Shown: positions 9,877-19,748, numbered from the stretch's first letter. The stretch: 64,000 bases of DNA from UBA5859 sp041940025 (GCA_041940025.1 JBGTSY010000012.1:14674-78673), one strand, 5' to 3'. A program made the numbers and translations. Notes: a model not told the origin generated them from the letters alone.

Positions 9877-10694
9877 ATCGACTGGATGCCAGATTTGCTT
9901 CCTTAAAACAGCAAGGTAAGCGAGCCTTTGTGACCTTTATCACCGCAGGGGATCCTGAGCCCGGCATGACGGTTTCTCTATTGCATCATTTGGTAGCGGA
10001 AGGTGCGGACGTGTTAGAACTAGGCGTGCCTTTTTCTGATCCCATGGCTGATGGACCGGTGATACAGAAGGCCAACGAGCGCGCCTTGTCTCATCACATG
10101 AGTTTAAAACAGGTGTTACAACAGGTACGGCAGTTTCGGCAGCAAGACGATAGTACGCCTATTGTGTTAATGGGGTATTTGAATCCCTTAGAAAAGATGG
10201 GAATCAAGGGTTTCGCGGCCCAAGCACGTGATGCGGGCGTCGATGGTCTCATCATTGTGGATATGCCACCGGAAGAGGCGGAAGAGGCGAGCCGGATTTT
10301 TGATTCCTGCAACTTAGCTCCGGTATTTTTACTGGCGCCTACCAGCAGTGATGCGCGTATTCAGCGTGCCTGTGAATTGGCCCAGGGATTCGTTTATTAT
10401 GTCTCTTTGCGAGGTGTCACTGGCGCGCAAGTGAGCGATTATCAAGAGATCGCAGATCAAGTCGCAAAAATTCGCAAACATACTTCATTGCCTGTGGGCG
10501 TGGGTTTTGGCATCAAAGATGGCGACACTGCAACGGCAATGGGTGGTCATGCAGATGCCTTGGTCGTGGGCAGCGCATTGGTCAATTGTGTTGAAAAATA
10601 CGCCACGGACCCGGATGCAATGAAACAGGCTATTTCTGCTGTGATGCGCGATATTCGTGTTGCCATTGATAGGCTGCCTGCGCTTCAAGGGTAA
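9873..10694 (+). CDS. trpA: Tryptophan synthase alpha subunit
   Basis: TrpA releases indole from indole-3-glycerol phosphate and channels it to TrpB. The 273-residue TIM barrel has the catalytic glutamate and aspartate in LELGVPFSDPMADGPVIQ and the phosphate-binding GVGFGIKDGDTA. It starts inside the end of trpB. accD follows after 22 bases. Confidence 0.98.
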   Translation: MNRLDARFASLKQQGKRAFVTFITAGDPEPGMTVSLLHHLVAEGADVLELGVPFSDPMADGPVIQKANERALSHHMSLKQVLQQVRQFRQQDDSTPIVLMGYLNPLEKMGIKGFAAQARDAGVDGLIIVDMPPEEAEEASRIFDSCNLAPVFLLAPTSSDARIQRACELAQGFVYYVSLRGVTGAQVSDYQEIADQVAKIRKHTSLPVGVGFGIKDGDTATAMGGHADALVVGSALVNCVEKYATDPDAMKQAISAVMRDIRVAIDRLPALQG

Positions 10695-10716
10695 AACAAA
10701 TAATGGATGGTGATAG

Positions 10717-11607
10717 ATGAGTTGGTTTGAAAAGTTAATTCCCTCAAAAATTCGTACGGAAGCAAGCGGTGAAAAGAAAGATGTGCCTGAGGGGATCTGG
10801 ACGAAGTGCCCAGCTTGTGACGCGATGTTATATACCGCTGAGTTAGAGCGTAATCTGAGTGTCTGTCCTAAGTGTGAACATCACCTGCGCATCAATGCGA
10901 GAAGGCGTTTGGATACGTTTTTGGATGCTGAAGGTAGAGAAGAGATAGGCGCTAAGTTGCAACCCGTAGACGTGCTCAAGTTTAAAGATAGTAAAAAATA
11001 TCGCGATCGTATCCTGCAAATGCAGAAAAAAACGAATGAGACTGATGCAATGGTAGCAATGAGTGGCACACTGCTCGAATTGCCCGTGGTATGCGCCGCA
11101 TTTGAGTTCTCCTTTATGGGCGGATCTATGGGTGCAGTGGTGGGGGAACGATTTGTGCGTGCCGTGGATGTGGCCCGAGAACGCTGTCATCCGCTGATTT
11201 GTTTTTCTGCCTCCGGTGGTGCTCGTATGCAAGAAGCGTTGATCTCTTTAATGCAGATGGCGAAAACCAGTGCGGCGCTTGGTCGTTTGGCCAATGCGGG
11301 TGTGCCTTACATCTCTGTGTTAACCGATCCGACGACTGGGGGCGTGTCAGCTAGTTTTGCCATGTTGGGGGATCTCAATGTGGCCGAACCCAATGCACAA
11401 ATCGGTTTTGCTGGCCCTCGAGTGATAGAACAAACTGTGCGGGAAACGTTACCAGAAGGATTCCAGCGTGCCGAATTTCTGCTCACCCACGGCGCTATCG
11501 ACATGATCATTCCGCGTACGCAAATGAGATCGCGTCTGTATAATTTGCTTTCAATCATGCAGAAAATTACTCCGGTGGTGGCAGAAACGCCCGAGCCAAC
11601 TAGCTAA
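10717..11607 (+). CDS. accD: Acetyl-CoA carboxylase carboxyltransferase subunit beta
   Basis: AccD with AccA moves the carboxyl group from biotin to acetyl-CoA to make malonyl-CoA. The 296-residue protein has the N-terminal four-cysteine zinc finger CPACDAML...CPKCEHHL at about residues 30-52. It also has the crotonase-fold oxyanion region FSASGGARMQE and DPTTGGVSASFA. The order trp-accD-folC is the usual one in this lineage. Confidence 0.98.
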   Translation: MSWFEKLIPSKIRTEASGEKKDVPEGIWTKCPACDAMLYTAELERNLSVCPKCEHHLRINARRRLDTFLDAEGREEIGAKLQPVDVLKFKDSKKYRDRILQMQKKTNETDAMVAMSGTLLELPVVCAAFEFSFMGGSMGAVVGERFVRAVDVARERCHPLICFSASGGARMQEALISLMQMAKTSAALGRLANAGVPYISVLTDPTTGGVSASFAMLGDLNVAEPNAQIGFAGPRVIEQTVRETLPEGFQRAEFLLTHGAIDMIIPRTQMRSRLYNLLSIMQKITPVVAETPEPTS

Positions 11608-11616
11608 TCAACGCAC

Positions 11617-12888
11617 ATGTCCACAGCGTTGCAAGAGTGGTTGCTGAGGCTAACTAAGCAACATCCTCAGGCGATTGATATGGGACTTGAGCGTGTTGCT
11701 CTGGTGGCAGCTAATTTGTCACTACGGTCCTTTCAAGTTCCTGTGATTACCGTCGGCGGCACCAATGGTAAAGGCACCTGCATTGCAGCACTGGAAGCCA
11801 TCTATTGCCATCAGGGATATCGGGTTGCAAGCTACACTTCGCCGCATCTTGTCCGTTTTAACGAACGTATTCGCATTCACGGCCACCCAGTGACAGATGA
11901 CATGCTTTTGCAGGCATTTGAGCAGGTGGCGCATGCACGCCAAGGCACTTCGCTAACTTTTTTCGAGTTCACCACCTTGGCTGCGTTGTGGATTTTTAAT
12001 CGCAGCCATGTGGATGCGATTGTTTTAGAAGTGGGCTTAGGCGGGCGCTTAGATGCGGTCAACATTGTCGATGCAGATGTGGCGGTGATCACCAGTATCG
12101 GTTTGGATCATATGGACTATCTAGGGGCGGATCTCAATTCAATCGCCGCTGAAAAAGCGGGCATCATGCGCTGTCACAAGCCGGTGATTTGTGGAGAGGG
12201 GGTCGTGCAAAAAGCCATCGTACAGAGAGCGGAACAGTTACAAGCGCCACTCTATGGATATGGTGAGGCATTCGAACTGGAAGCAGACACGGCACAGTGG
12301 ATATGGAGAGGGCTAAACTCCAGCTATCAGCGAATAGAGTTACCGCTATCTTCGAGCCCACTAAATAGAACTGCTATTGCTTGTGCGATACAAGCAGCGA
12401 CTCTGTTGTCAGATATACTGCCGGTATCTAACCCGGCATTGAAAGCTGGTGCAATAAATAGATTGGCAGGAAGATTTTCAGTGATTTCTGAAAATCCTCT
12501 ACAAGTAATTGATGTGGCGCACAATAAGCCTGCAATAGAGGCTTTATTTAAGAAGTTGCATGAAGATTATCCTCAGGCTGCTGAGGTGCATGCGGTATTT
12601 GCGATGCTGCAGAACAAAGATATCTTAGGTAGCATAGAGAATGTACGCGAGAAGATTTGTACTTGGCATCTCGCACCTTTATCTGATGATCGTGCGCTCT
12701 CAACAGCAGAATTGGCGTACCTGATTAGAACAGCAGAGCCAGAGGCGAATATCATTTGTTATCAGAGTGTGCGCGAAGCTTGGCAGGGCGCGCAACGACA
12801 ACAGGGTGACAAACCTATACTCGCTTTTGGCTCCTTTGTATTGATAGGTGCCTTAATGGCTGAGCTAAATTTATCTGTTGATGAATAA
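11617..12888 (+). CDS. folC: Bifunctional dihydrofolate/folylpolyglutamate synthase
   Basis: FolC adds glutamate to dihydropteroate and lengthens the polyglutamate tail of folates. The 423-residue Mur-ligase-fold protein has the ATP-binding loop VGGTNGKGTC near residue 45, the folate site SPHLVRFNERI, and LEVGLGGRLDAVN. It follows accD after 9 bases and precedes the SPOR-domain gene, an arrangement conserved from E. coli to Pseudomonas. Confidence 0.97.
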   Translation: MSTALQEWLLRLTKQHPQAIDMGLERVALVAANLSLRSFQVPVITVGGTNGKGTCIAALEAIYCHQGYRVASYTSPHLVRFNERIRIHGHPVTDDMLLQAFEQVAHARQGTSLTFFEFTTLAALWIFNRSHVDAIVLEVGLGGRLDAVNIVDADVAVITSIGLDHMDYLGADLNSIAAEKAGIMRCHKPVICGEGVVQKAIVQRAEQLQAPLYGYGEAFELEADTAQWIWRGLNSSYQRIELPLSSSPLNRTAIACAIQAATLLSDILPVSNPALKAGAINRLAGRFSVISENPLQVIDVAHNKPAIEALFKKLHEDYPQAAEVHAVFAMLQNKDILGSIENVREKICTWHLAPLSDDRALSTAELAYLIRTAEPEANIICYQSVREAWQGAQRQQGDKPILAFGSFVLIGALMAELNLSVDE

Positions 12889-12907
12889 GAGGTAAGATTA
12901 ATATGCC

Positions 12908-13465
12908 ATGGAAGAGATCCAGATCAAGCAACGGCTAGTGGGCGCTATCATCTTAGTGTTACTGGCGGTCATTTTTCTACCCATGTTTTTGGATGGTGAG
13001 GGCTATGAAGCCTATCTTGATGATCAAGTGCCACCGGTCCCAGCGGCATTGTTGGAGCCAAAAGGTATCGTGCCAGGAAGCGTTCTCGAGGCCGGTGAAA
13101 AAGGGGGAGAGCGTTTAACTGCATCCCCGGTACCACGGGACGAGTCGGTAGCGCCTAAGAAAAAAGTCAATTCAGTTACACCGCAGTCTCAATCTAATAA
13201 TCAAGCGGCTGAATCGAAAGCCGGTCCTGGAAGTTGGATTGTGCAGGTGGCCAGCTTTAGTCAACGCCAGAATGCTGAAAAGTTTCGTGACAGGCTGCAA
13301 TCTGGTGGATTCACTGCTTATCTGGAATCTATAACTGTAAAAAACAAACCTGGGTATCGCGTGATTGCGGGTCCATTTAAAACCAAAAGTGAAGCGATAC
13401 AGAATCAATACCAGATAAAAGCAAAATTCTCTACGCAGGGTTTAATAAGAGAGGTAAAGGAGTAG
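12908..13465 (+). CDS. dedD: SPOR-domain cell-division protein (DedD-like)
   Basis: The 185-residue protein has a short cytoplasmic N-terminus (MEEIQIKQRLVGA), one transmembrane helix at about residues 12-28, and a low-complexity periplasmic linker. A C-terminal SPOR domain spans about residues 105-185 (WIVQVASFSQRQNAEKFRDRL ... YRVIAGPF). SPOR domains bind denuded septal peptidoglycan, so a division-site role is expected from the family. Position between folC and cvpA supports the DedD assignment. Confidence 0.88.
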   Translation: MEEIQIKQRLVGAIILVLLAVIFLPMFLDGEGYEAYLDDQVPPVPAALLEPKGIVPGSVLEAGEKGGERLTASPVPRDESVAPKKKVNSVTPQSQSNNQAAESKAGPGSWIVQVASFSQRQNAEKFRDRLQSGGFTAYLESITVKNKPGYRVIAGPFKTKSEAIQNQYQIKAKFSTQGLIREVKE

Positions 13466-13525
13466 CGCGTTCTCTCTACTAATTTGATAGACTAACTGTC
13501 TTTTTGGGCCCAGATTGTCTTCTCT

Positions 13526-14032
13526 ATGGTTTGGATCGATATTCTGCTTTTACTGATTTTGGCGGTTTCCGCCTTAGTTGGCTGGATCCGCGGTTTAGTG
13601 ACCGAAGTGTTGTCGATTCTTTCTTGGGTAGTCGCAAGTGTGTGCTCGCTACTATTTGCTGCATCGGTAGCGATGCAACTGGACACGTGGATCCCTCAAC
13701 CTGCTCTGGCTTATGCACTCTCGTTTTTTGTCATCTTCATTGTCGTATTGATGCTTGCATCTTTGGTCAAAGTATTGGTGAAAAAGCTGATACATAAAAC
13801 CCTGTTAAAGGTTCCAGATAGAGTCTTTGGTTTGGGATTTGGCACCTTAAGAGGCGGTATATTAATCATCGTTATGGTGATGATTGGTAGTTTAACTCCT
13901 TTGAGTCAAAATAAAACTTGGCAAAGTTCAGTATTTATCCCTCAAGTGTTGTTAGTGGTCAATTGGTTGGAATCCTATTTTCCTATGGCGGCATCTGCGC
14001 CCGTCTCTCTGGAACAAAAACTAAATCTTTAA
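13526..14032 (+). CDS. cvpA: CvpA-family inner-membrane protein
   Basis: The 168-residue, strongly hydrophobic protein has about four predicted membrane helices, starting with WIDILLLLILAVSALVGWIRG. This is the typical CvpA opening, with the conserved RG after the first helix. The family is needed for colicin V production and stress resistance in E. coli, but its molecular role is unclear. It sits directly before purF, as in most Gammaproteobacteria. Confidence 0.92.
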   Translation: MVWIDILLLLILAVSALVGWIRGLVTEVLSILSWVVASVCSLLFAASVAMQLDTWIPQPALAYALSFFVIFIVVLMLASLVKVLVKKLIHKTLLKVPDRVFGLGFGTLRGGILIIVMVMIGSLTPLSQNKTWQSSVFIPQVLLVVNWLESYFPMAASAPVSLEQKLNL

Positions 14033-14048
14033 TAGGTGGACAAGTTAA

Positions 14049-15566
14049 ATGTGTGGTGTTGTAGGAGCAGTATTAAAAAGCGAAGTGAATCTTTTACTGT
14101 ACGAATCTCTAACGGTGCTGCAGCATCGAGGCCAGGACGCCGCAGGCATCACCACACTGGATAAGGGATACTTTAATTTAAGTAAAAGTAATGGCTTAGT
14201 GCAAGATGTGTTTCAAGCAGACCATATGCTGCGTTTGACTGGTCGAGTGGGTATTGGTCACTGCCGGTATCCTACGGCCGGATCATCCAGTTCGTCCCAA
14301 GCACAACCATTTTATGTGAACGCGCCTTTTGGTATTTCTCTGGCACACAATGGCAATCTCACCAATGCCATGGCACTTCAGCAAGAGATGTTTCGCACAG
14401 ACATGCGCCATGTGAATACAGATTCCGATTCAGAAGTGTTGTTGAACATATTTGCGCACGAGTTGCATCGACTTGGTAAAGCCGATCTCGATCAAGAAGA
14501 TATATTTAAAGCCGTTTCTGCGGTCCATCGCCGCTGTCGTGGTGCCTATGCTGTGGTGTTGATGATAAACGGTCACGGTATGGTGGGTTTTCGCGATCCC
14601 AACGGTATTCGGCCCCTGGTATATGGAAAACGGGAGACCGATAAGGGTGATGAATATATGCTGGCTTCGGAAAGCGTCGCACTCGATTTTCAAGGCTTCG
14701 AGTTGATTGCCGATGTGCAGCCGGGTGAAGCTGTCTATTGTGATTTAGATGGCAATCTCTGGACCAAACAGTGTGCGCAGAAAACGCAGCGTTCTCCCTG
14801 TATTTTTGAATATGTTTATTTCGCCCGACCTGACTCCATGATAGACGGTATTTCTGTTTATAAAAGTCGTTTGAGAATGGGTGAAAAGCTCGGGCAGCAA
14901 ATAAAAAAACAGTGGCACGATAAGAATATTGACGTGGTGATTCCAATTCCAGACACCGCGCGTACTGCCGCCATGGAATTGGCCAGGGAACTCAATGTGG
15001 TCTATCGCGAAGGGTTTATCAAGAATCGATATATTGGCCGTACCTTTATTATGCCGGGGCAGAAAGAGCGGCAACGATCCGTGAGGCGTAAACTAAATGC
15101 CATCGATCTGGAATTTGATGGCAAAAACGTTTTGCTGGTGGACGACTCCATTGTGCGTGGCACCACCTCGCAACAGATAGTGCAGATGGCGCGAGATGCC
15201 GGTGCCAATCAAGTCTATTTTGCCTCTGCTGCACCTCCGGTGCGTTTTCCAAATGTGTATGGAATTGATATGCCCAGTGCCAGTGAGTTGATTGGATATG
15301 GGCGAGAACCTGAACAGATACGTCAAGCAATTGGGGCCGACGCGCTCATTTATCAAACATTGGAAGATTTGGAACATGCCGTGTGTGGTCATTATGGACA
15401 CATTGCCCGATTCGATAGCTCTTGTTTCAACGGAGATTATGTCACGGGAGATATAGATGATGCCTATCTGGAAAGATTAGACGTGATACGTAACGATACG
15501 GCTAAAGAGAAGAGGCGTTCACAGGATAAAGGTTATACTGTTTTAGCAGTGCATAATAACAGCTAG
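14049..15566 (+). CDS. purF: Amidophosphoribosyltransferase
   Basis: PurF commits PRPP to purine synthesis by amidating it with glutamine-derived ammonia. The protein (505 residues) starts MCGVVGAV, so removal of the initiator methionine exposes the nucleophilic Cys of the N-terminal glutaminase domain. The C-terminal phosphoribosyltransferase domain has the PRPP loop NVLLVDDSIVRGTTS near residue 360. It lies 16 bases after cvpA. Confidence 0.98.
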   Translation: MCGVVGAVLKSEVNLLLYESLTVLQHRGQDAAGITTLDKGYFNLSKSNGLVQDVFQADHMLRLTGRVGIGHCRYPTAGSSSSSQAQPFYVNAPFGISLAHNGNLTNAMALQQEMFRTDMRHVNTDSDSEVLLNIFAHELHRLGKADLDQEDIFKAVSAVHRRCRGAYAVVLMINGHGMVGFRDPNGIRPLVYGKRETDKGDEYMLASESVALDFQGFELIADVQPGEAVYCDLDGNLWTKQCAQKTQRSPCIFEYVYFARPDSMIDGISVYKSRLRMGEKLGQQIKKQWHDKNIDVVIPIPDTARTAAMELARELNVVYREGFIKNRYIGRTFIMPGQKERQRSVRRKLNAIDLEFDGKNVLLVDDSIVRGTTSQQIVQMARDAGANQVYFASAAPPVRFPNVYGIDMPSASELIGYGREPEQIRQAIGADALIYQTLEDLEHAVCGHYGHIARFDSSCFNGDYVTGDIDDAYLERLDVIRNDTAKEKRRSQDKGYTVLAVHNNS

Positions 15567-15572
15567 GAAAAT

Positions 15573-16745
15573 ATGAAAAAAGATTCCCCCTCATGGCAGA
15601 CCCAGGCGATACGTGCCGGTCAGATCCGCAGTCAAGAGCAAGAACATTCTGAGGCGATTTTTCCTACTTCAAGTTTTGTCTTTGGTAGCGCCGAGGAAGC
15701 AGCCTCAAAGTTTGCTGGTGACACGCCCGGGAACATCTATAGCAGATTCACTAATCCCACGGTGCGTACATTTGAACAGCGATTGGCTGCCTTAGAAAAC
15801 GCCGAACGTTGTGTGGCAACTGGCTCTGGCATGGCAGCCATTCTGTGTACCTGCATGGCGTTGTTGCAGTCTGGGGATCATGTGGTCTGCGCGCGAGAAG
15901 TGTTTGGTTCCACCGTGACTTTGTTTAATAAATATTTGAGTCGATTTGGCATCGATTTTACCTTTGTCAAATTATCAGATCTCAACTCATGGCAACAGGC
16001 CATTCAACCCAATACCAAGATCTTTATTTGTGAAAGTCCGTCCAATCCCTTGACCGATATTGTGGATATTGCAGCATTGGCGGAAATTGCGCACGAACAC
16101 CACATTCGATTGGTGGTGGACAACTGTTTTTGTACCCCTGCGCTGCAACAGCCTCTCAATTTAGGGGCTGATATAGTCATTCATTCCGCCACTAAATTTA
16201 TAGATGGCCAAGGGCGATGTTTGGGGGGGGCTGTCTGTGGGGATGACAAAACGTTGGAGGAGGTATTTGGTTTTCTTCGTAGTGCAGGCCCTGCAATGAG
16301 TCCTTTTAACGCTTGGGTGTTTTTAAAAGGGCTCGAAACCTTAAAAATAAGAATGCAGGCTCATTGTCACAATGCGGCCCAATTGGCTGCTTGGTTGTCG
16401 CAACAACCAAAGGTGGCTCGAGTCTTTTATCCTGGATTGCCCGGGCATCCACAGCATCAGTTAGCCAAGAGACAACAGTCAGATTTTGGTGCCATCGTTT
16501 CTTTTGAACTGAAAGGTGGGCAAGCTGAAGCATGGAAGCTGATCAACCAAACTGAAATACTCTCCATCACCGCTAACCTTGGGGATACTAAATCCACCAT
16601 CACCCATCCTGCCACCACGACTCACGGTAAACTAAGTGATCAACAAAGACAGGATGCAGGTATTAGCGATGGCTTAGTGCGTATTGCGGTGGGTTTGGAA
16701 GCTTTTGAAGATATTCAAGCAGATCTCATTGCTGCAGTGAGTTAA
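15573..16745 (+). CDS. metZ: O-succinylhomoserine sulfhydrylase
   Basis: MetZ makes homocysteine directly from O-succinylhomoserine and sulfide with PLP. The 390-residue protein is a Cys/Met-metabolism PLP enzyme, with the PLP lysine in HSATKFIDGQGR and the substrate region NIYSRFTNPTVRTFE. The ending STITHPATTTHGKLS...GLVRIAVGLE is also typical. The purF-metZ order is that of Pseudomonas, which favours MetZ over cystathionine gamma-synthase; sequence alone leaves some doubt between these relatives. Confidence 0.92.
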   Translation: MKKDSPSWQTQAIRAGQIRSQEQEHSEAIFPTSSFVFGSAEEAASKFAGDTPGNIYSRFTNPTVRTFEQRLAALENAERCVATGSGMAAILCTCMALLQSGDHVVCAREVFGSTVTLFNKYLSRFGIDFTFVKLSDLNSWQQAIQPNTKIFICESPSNPLTDIVDIAALAEIAHEHHIRLVVDNCFCTPALQQPLNLGADIVIHSATKFIDGQGRCLGGAVCGDDKTLEEVFGFLRSAGPAMSPFNAWVFLKGLETLKIRMQAHCHNAAQLAAWLSQQPKVARVFYPGLPGHPQHQLAKRQQSDFGAIVSFELKGGQAEAWKLINQTEILSITANLGDTKSTITHPATTTHGKLSDQQRQDAGISDGLVRIAVGLEAFEDIQADLIAAVS

Positions 16746-16761
16746 GGGTTTCACGGCTCAT

Positions 16762-17520
16762 TTATTCTGCAAATCCTAAATGTGAATAGCGAAGTAGCGA
16801 GATCTGAGTACTGGTGGCTCTTATGATACGTGTTTCTTCCGACCAGTCTCCCAACACATAACGTACACATTTTTTTGAATCGATCGTCAAACGATGTACT
16901 GCGGGTCGGTGAGTATGTCCGTGAATCATTTGTTGTACCTGGTCGCGGGCCATTGTCGCTTTTACTTCATTCAAGTTGACATCCATGATTTCCAGTACCG
17001 AATGTGTTTTGTGCTCACTGCTTTTTTCTCTTGCCTGTTGTGCGTAGGCTTGGCGTGTGGCAATGGGTTGCATTAAAAACTGTTGTTGCCATTGAGGCTG
17101 CCTGACCTGAGCGCGAAATGCCTGATAGGCAGTATCATCAATACAGAGACTGTCCCCGTGTAGCAACAGCGTGGGCTCGCCAAACAGATTTATGACTGTA
17201 TACTCAGATAGCAGTCGTGCGCCAATTGAGTGGGTGAAGTGTTCTCCAAGTAGAAAATCTCGATTTCCGTGCATGATATATATTTGAGTCCCCATAGCGG
17301 ACAAACGTCTCAGTTGTGTGACAATGGGTTTTAAAGTACCCATTGGCGCATCGTCGCCTATCCAAACCTCGAATAGATCGCCCAAAATATAAAGATGCTG
17401 GGCTTTGCACGCTTCCTCCTGAGCGAATTTCATGAACAGCTTCCATGAGTCCTCATCAGCGGATGCCAAATGTATGTCAGAAATAAAGTAGCAAAGCTCG
17501 TCCCCTTGATGTTTCATCAT
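16762..17520 (-). CDS. lpxH: UDP-2,3-diacylglucosamine diphosphatase
   Basis: LpxH hydrolyses UDP-2,3-diacylglucosamine to lipid X in lipid A synthesis at the inner membrane. The 252-residue metallophosphoesterase shows the metal-ligand motifs in order: FISDIHLAS, ILGDLFEVWIG, MHGNRDFLLG, LLHGDSLC and HGHTHRPAVH. Its ATG overlaps the stop of the upstream cyclophilin gene by 4 bases, indicating one minus-strand operon. It is convergent with metZ. Confidence 0.96.
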   Translation of the reverse strand: MMKHQGDELCYFISDIHLASADEDSWKLFMKFAQEEACKAQHLYILGDLFEVWIGDDAPMGTLKPIVTQLRRLSAMGTQIYIMHGNRDFLLGEHFTHSIGARLLSEYTVINLFGEPTLLLHGDSLCIDDTAYQAFRAQVRQPQWQQQFLMQPIATRQAYAQQAREKSSEHKTHSVLEIMDVNLNEVKATMARDQVQQMIHGHTHRPAVHRLTIDSKKCVRYVLGDWSEETRIIRATSTQISLLRYSHLGFAE

Positions 17521-18131
17521 GAGTTAGTCAGAATTTCTGTTTTCAAGATGATCACGGGTTGTATGGGATAATCCGCAGGAAAAGGACCCATGGCACGGGT
17601 AGGCATTTTGCCAATTTTATCTACTACCGACATGCCCGCTATGACACGACCAAAGACACAATAACCCCAACCTTGGGGCGTCGAACTGCGGTAATTTAAG
17701 CCGGGATTGTCGACCAAATTGATGAAGAACTGTGACGTGGCGGAGTGAGGATTGGCGCGTCTCGCCATTGCTAAACTACCACGCACATTGGGCTGTTGGT
17801 TGTTTGCTTCGTTCAAAATAGCGCCTTGGGTTGGTTTCTGCTCGAAGCTTTGGGTAAAACCGCCTCCTTGAATCATAAAGCCATCGATAATGCGATGAAA
17901 AATCGTGCCGGTGTAAAAGTCCTGCCGAATATAAGACAAAAAATTTTCTACGGTGATGGGTGCCTGTTGCGGGTAGAGTGCGAGGATAATTTCACCCTGG
18001 TTGGTGAGCATTCTGATACGGATTTCTTGCTGAGGGGAGACTGGTGCATCAGCGTTTTCTGCTGAGAGGCCATAGCTCACTATCTGCAACCCGATAAAAA
18101 TTGCAAAGAGCCATTTTCTCTTGCTGAGCAT
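17517..18131 (-). CDS. ppiA: Periplasmic peptidyl-prolyl cis-trans isomerase (cyclophilin)
   Basis: The protein starts MLSKRKWLFAIFIGLQIVSYG, a clear signal peptide, and continues into a cyclophilin domain. The domain has the motifs FHRIIDGFMIQGGGF, MARRANPHSATSQFFINL and GYCVFGRVIAGMSVVDKI. The start at 18131 is preceded on its own strand by AGGGGGAA at good spacing; an upstream in-frame ATG at 18170 would spoil the signal peptide. The tryptophan typical of cyclosporin-binding cyclophilins is not evident, as in bacterial family members. It is co-transcribed with lpxH. ppiA (exported) fits better than ppiB (cytosolic). Confidence 0.85.
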   Translation of the reverse strand: MLSKRKWLFAIFIGLQIVSYGLSAENADAPVSPQQEIRIRMLTNQGEIILALYPQQAPITVENFLSYIRQDFYTGTIFHRIIDGFMIQGGGFTQSFEQKPTQGAILNEANNQQPNVRGSLAMARRANPHSATSQFFINLVDNPGLNYRSSTPQGWGYCVFGRVIAGMSVVDKIGKMPTRAMGPFPADYPIQPVIILKTEILTNS

Positions 18132-18234
18132 GTTAAAATTCCCCCTTTTTTGAGATCCGTTCACTGGCACAACATCATATCGGGTTTTGAGTACACTATG
18201 AAGTCGCTGGGATGGAGATCCTGGGTGAAAGCGT

Positions 18235-19641
18235 ATGACAGAGAAGCAGCTAAGATCGATTCAAATTTACAATAACCTGACTCGTAGGAAAGAAGAACTC
18301 ATCCCTCTAAGCAGGGGGAAAATTCGCATGTATGTGTGTGGCATGACGGTATATGATTATTGTCATCTTGGTCATGCTCGCGTGTTGGTGAGTTTTGACT
18401 ATATGGTGAGGTTTATGCGCGCCTGTGGTTATGAGGTGACCTATGTGCGCAATATTACAGATGTGGATGACAAAATCATTCAACGGGCCAACGAACACAA
18501 TCGAACCATTCAGTCGCTCACTGATGAGTTCATTGAAGCGATGCATGAAGATGAAAAAAAACTCAATGTATTGTCACCCGATATGGAGCCCAGGGCCACA
18601 GAATCTATGGCGGACATCATTGAGATGATTGATGTGTTGCAACGAAAGGGGTTTGCCTATGCTGCTGACAATGGAGACCTCTATTACGAGGTGGGGCGGT
18701 TTGAATCTTACGGCAAACTCTCGCATAAACAGGTATCCGATCTGCGAGCCGGTGCCAGAGTTGAGTTAAATCAAGCGAAAAAGGATCCCCTCGATTTTGT
18801 GTTGTGGAAGGCCGCTAAAGCAGATGAGCCGAGTTGGCCATCCCCTTGGGGTCCGGGGAGACCTGGGTGGCATATTGAATGTTCCGCCATGTCGACACGT
18901 TGCTTAGGAGAGAGTTTCGATATTCATGGAGGAGGATTAGATCTGCAGTTTCCGCATCATGAAAACGAAATTGCTCAGTCAGAAGCGGCTACCGACAAAC
19001 CATTTGCGCATACCTGGATGCATGTGGGATTTGTACAAGTCAATAAAGAAAAAATGTCCAAATCACTGGGCAACTTTTTTACCATCAGAGAGGTGCTAAA
19101 GCAGTACCATCCTGAGGTCATCCGGTATCTCATGATAGCCAGCCACTATCGCAGTCCGCTAAATTATTCTACGGAGCAGTTAGATAATGCGAAGGCGGCA
19201 CTCGATCGTTTTTATAGTCTGCTGCGTACGGTGAAGCCTACAGAAGCGCCGATTGAGGAAGCCTATAGCGAACGTTTTTATCAGGCAATGGCGGATGATT
19301 TCAACACGCCAGAAGCGTTGGCTGTATTGTTCGATCTGGTACGAGAAATAAATCGCTTAAAAGCGCTGGATGAAGAAGCGGCATCCAAGCTCTGTGTCAC
19401 TTTGATACAGCTCAGTGATGTGTTGGGGATCTTACAAGAAGATGCGGAGACTTTTCTAAAACAGAGTCAACGCAACGATGAGAAGTGGTCAGATGATAAG
19501 ATTGACGCGCTGATTGTTGAGCGTCAACAGGCTCGATCTGAAAAAAATTGGGCACGGGCAGACGAGATCAGAGATCAATTAACCCAGGCGGGCATATTAT
19601 TAGAAGACAGTGGTGAGGCCACTAGTTGGCGTCGGAGTTAA
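18235..19641 (+). CDS. cysS: Cysteinyl-tRNA synthetase
   Basis: This class I synthetase charges tRNA-Cys. The 468-residue protein has the HIGH-type motif in YDYCHLGHARV, zinc-ligand residues including the Cys of VCGMTVYDYC and of HIECSAMS with HHENE, and the KMSKS loop in KEKMSKSLGNFF. It is divergent from the ppiA-lpxH pair, with about 100 bases of shared upstream DNA, the same divergent cysS-cyclophilin arrangement seen in other Gammaproteobacteria. Confidence 0.98.
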   Translation: MTEKQLRSIQIYNNLTRRKEELIPLSRGKIRMYVCGMTVYDYCHLGHARVLVSFDYMVRFMRACGYEVTYVRNITDVDDKIIQRANEHNRTIQSLTDEFIEAMHEDEKKLNVLSPDMEPRATESMADIIEMIDVLQRKGFAYAADNGDLYYEVGRFESYGKLSHKQVSDLRAGARVELNQAKKDPLDFVLWKAAKADEPSWPSPWGPGRPGWHIECSAMSTRCLGESFDIHGGGLDLQFPHHENEIAQSEAATDKPFAHTWMHVGFVQVNKEKMSKSLGNFFTIREVLKQYHPEVIRYLMIASHYRSPLNYSTEQLDNAKAALDRFYSLLRTVKPTEAPIEEAYSERFYQAMADDFNTPEALAVLFDLVREINRLKALDEEAASKLCVTLIQLSDVLGILQEDAETFLKQSQRNDEKWSDDKIDALIVERQQARSEKNWARADEIRDQLTQAGILLEDSGEATSWRRS

Positions 19642-19729
19642 ATTTTTGTTGCCACAGCATGTGATACATCGCTGATCCAAAATCTTTATATTTGATTCAT
19701 CTAATCGCCCACCTGACAGAACGGAATTT

Positions 19730-19748
19730 GCCCTAACATGAGTAGGGC
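19730..19748 (+). terminator. Possible terminator hairpin after cysS
   Basis: GCCCTA and TAGGGC form a 6-bp stem with a 7-base loop 88 bases after the cysS stop. The run of T behind it is short and interrupted, so termination is only possible. Confidence 0.35.
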
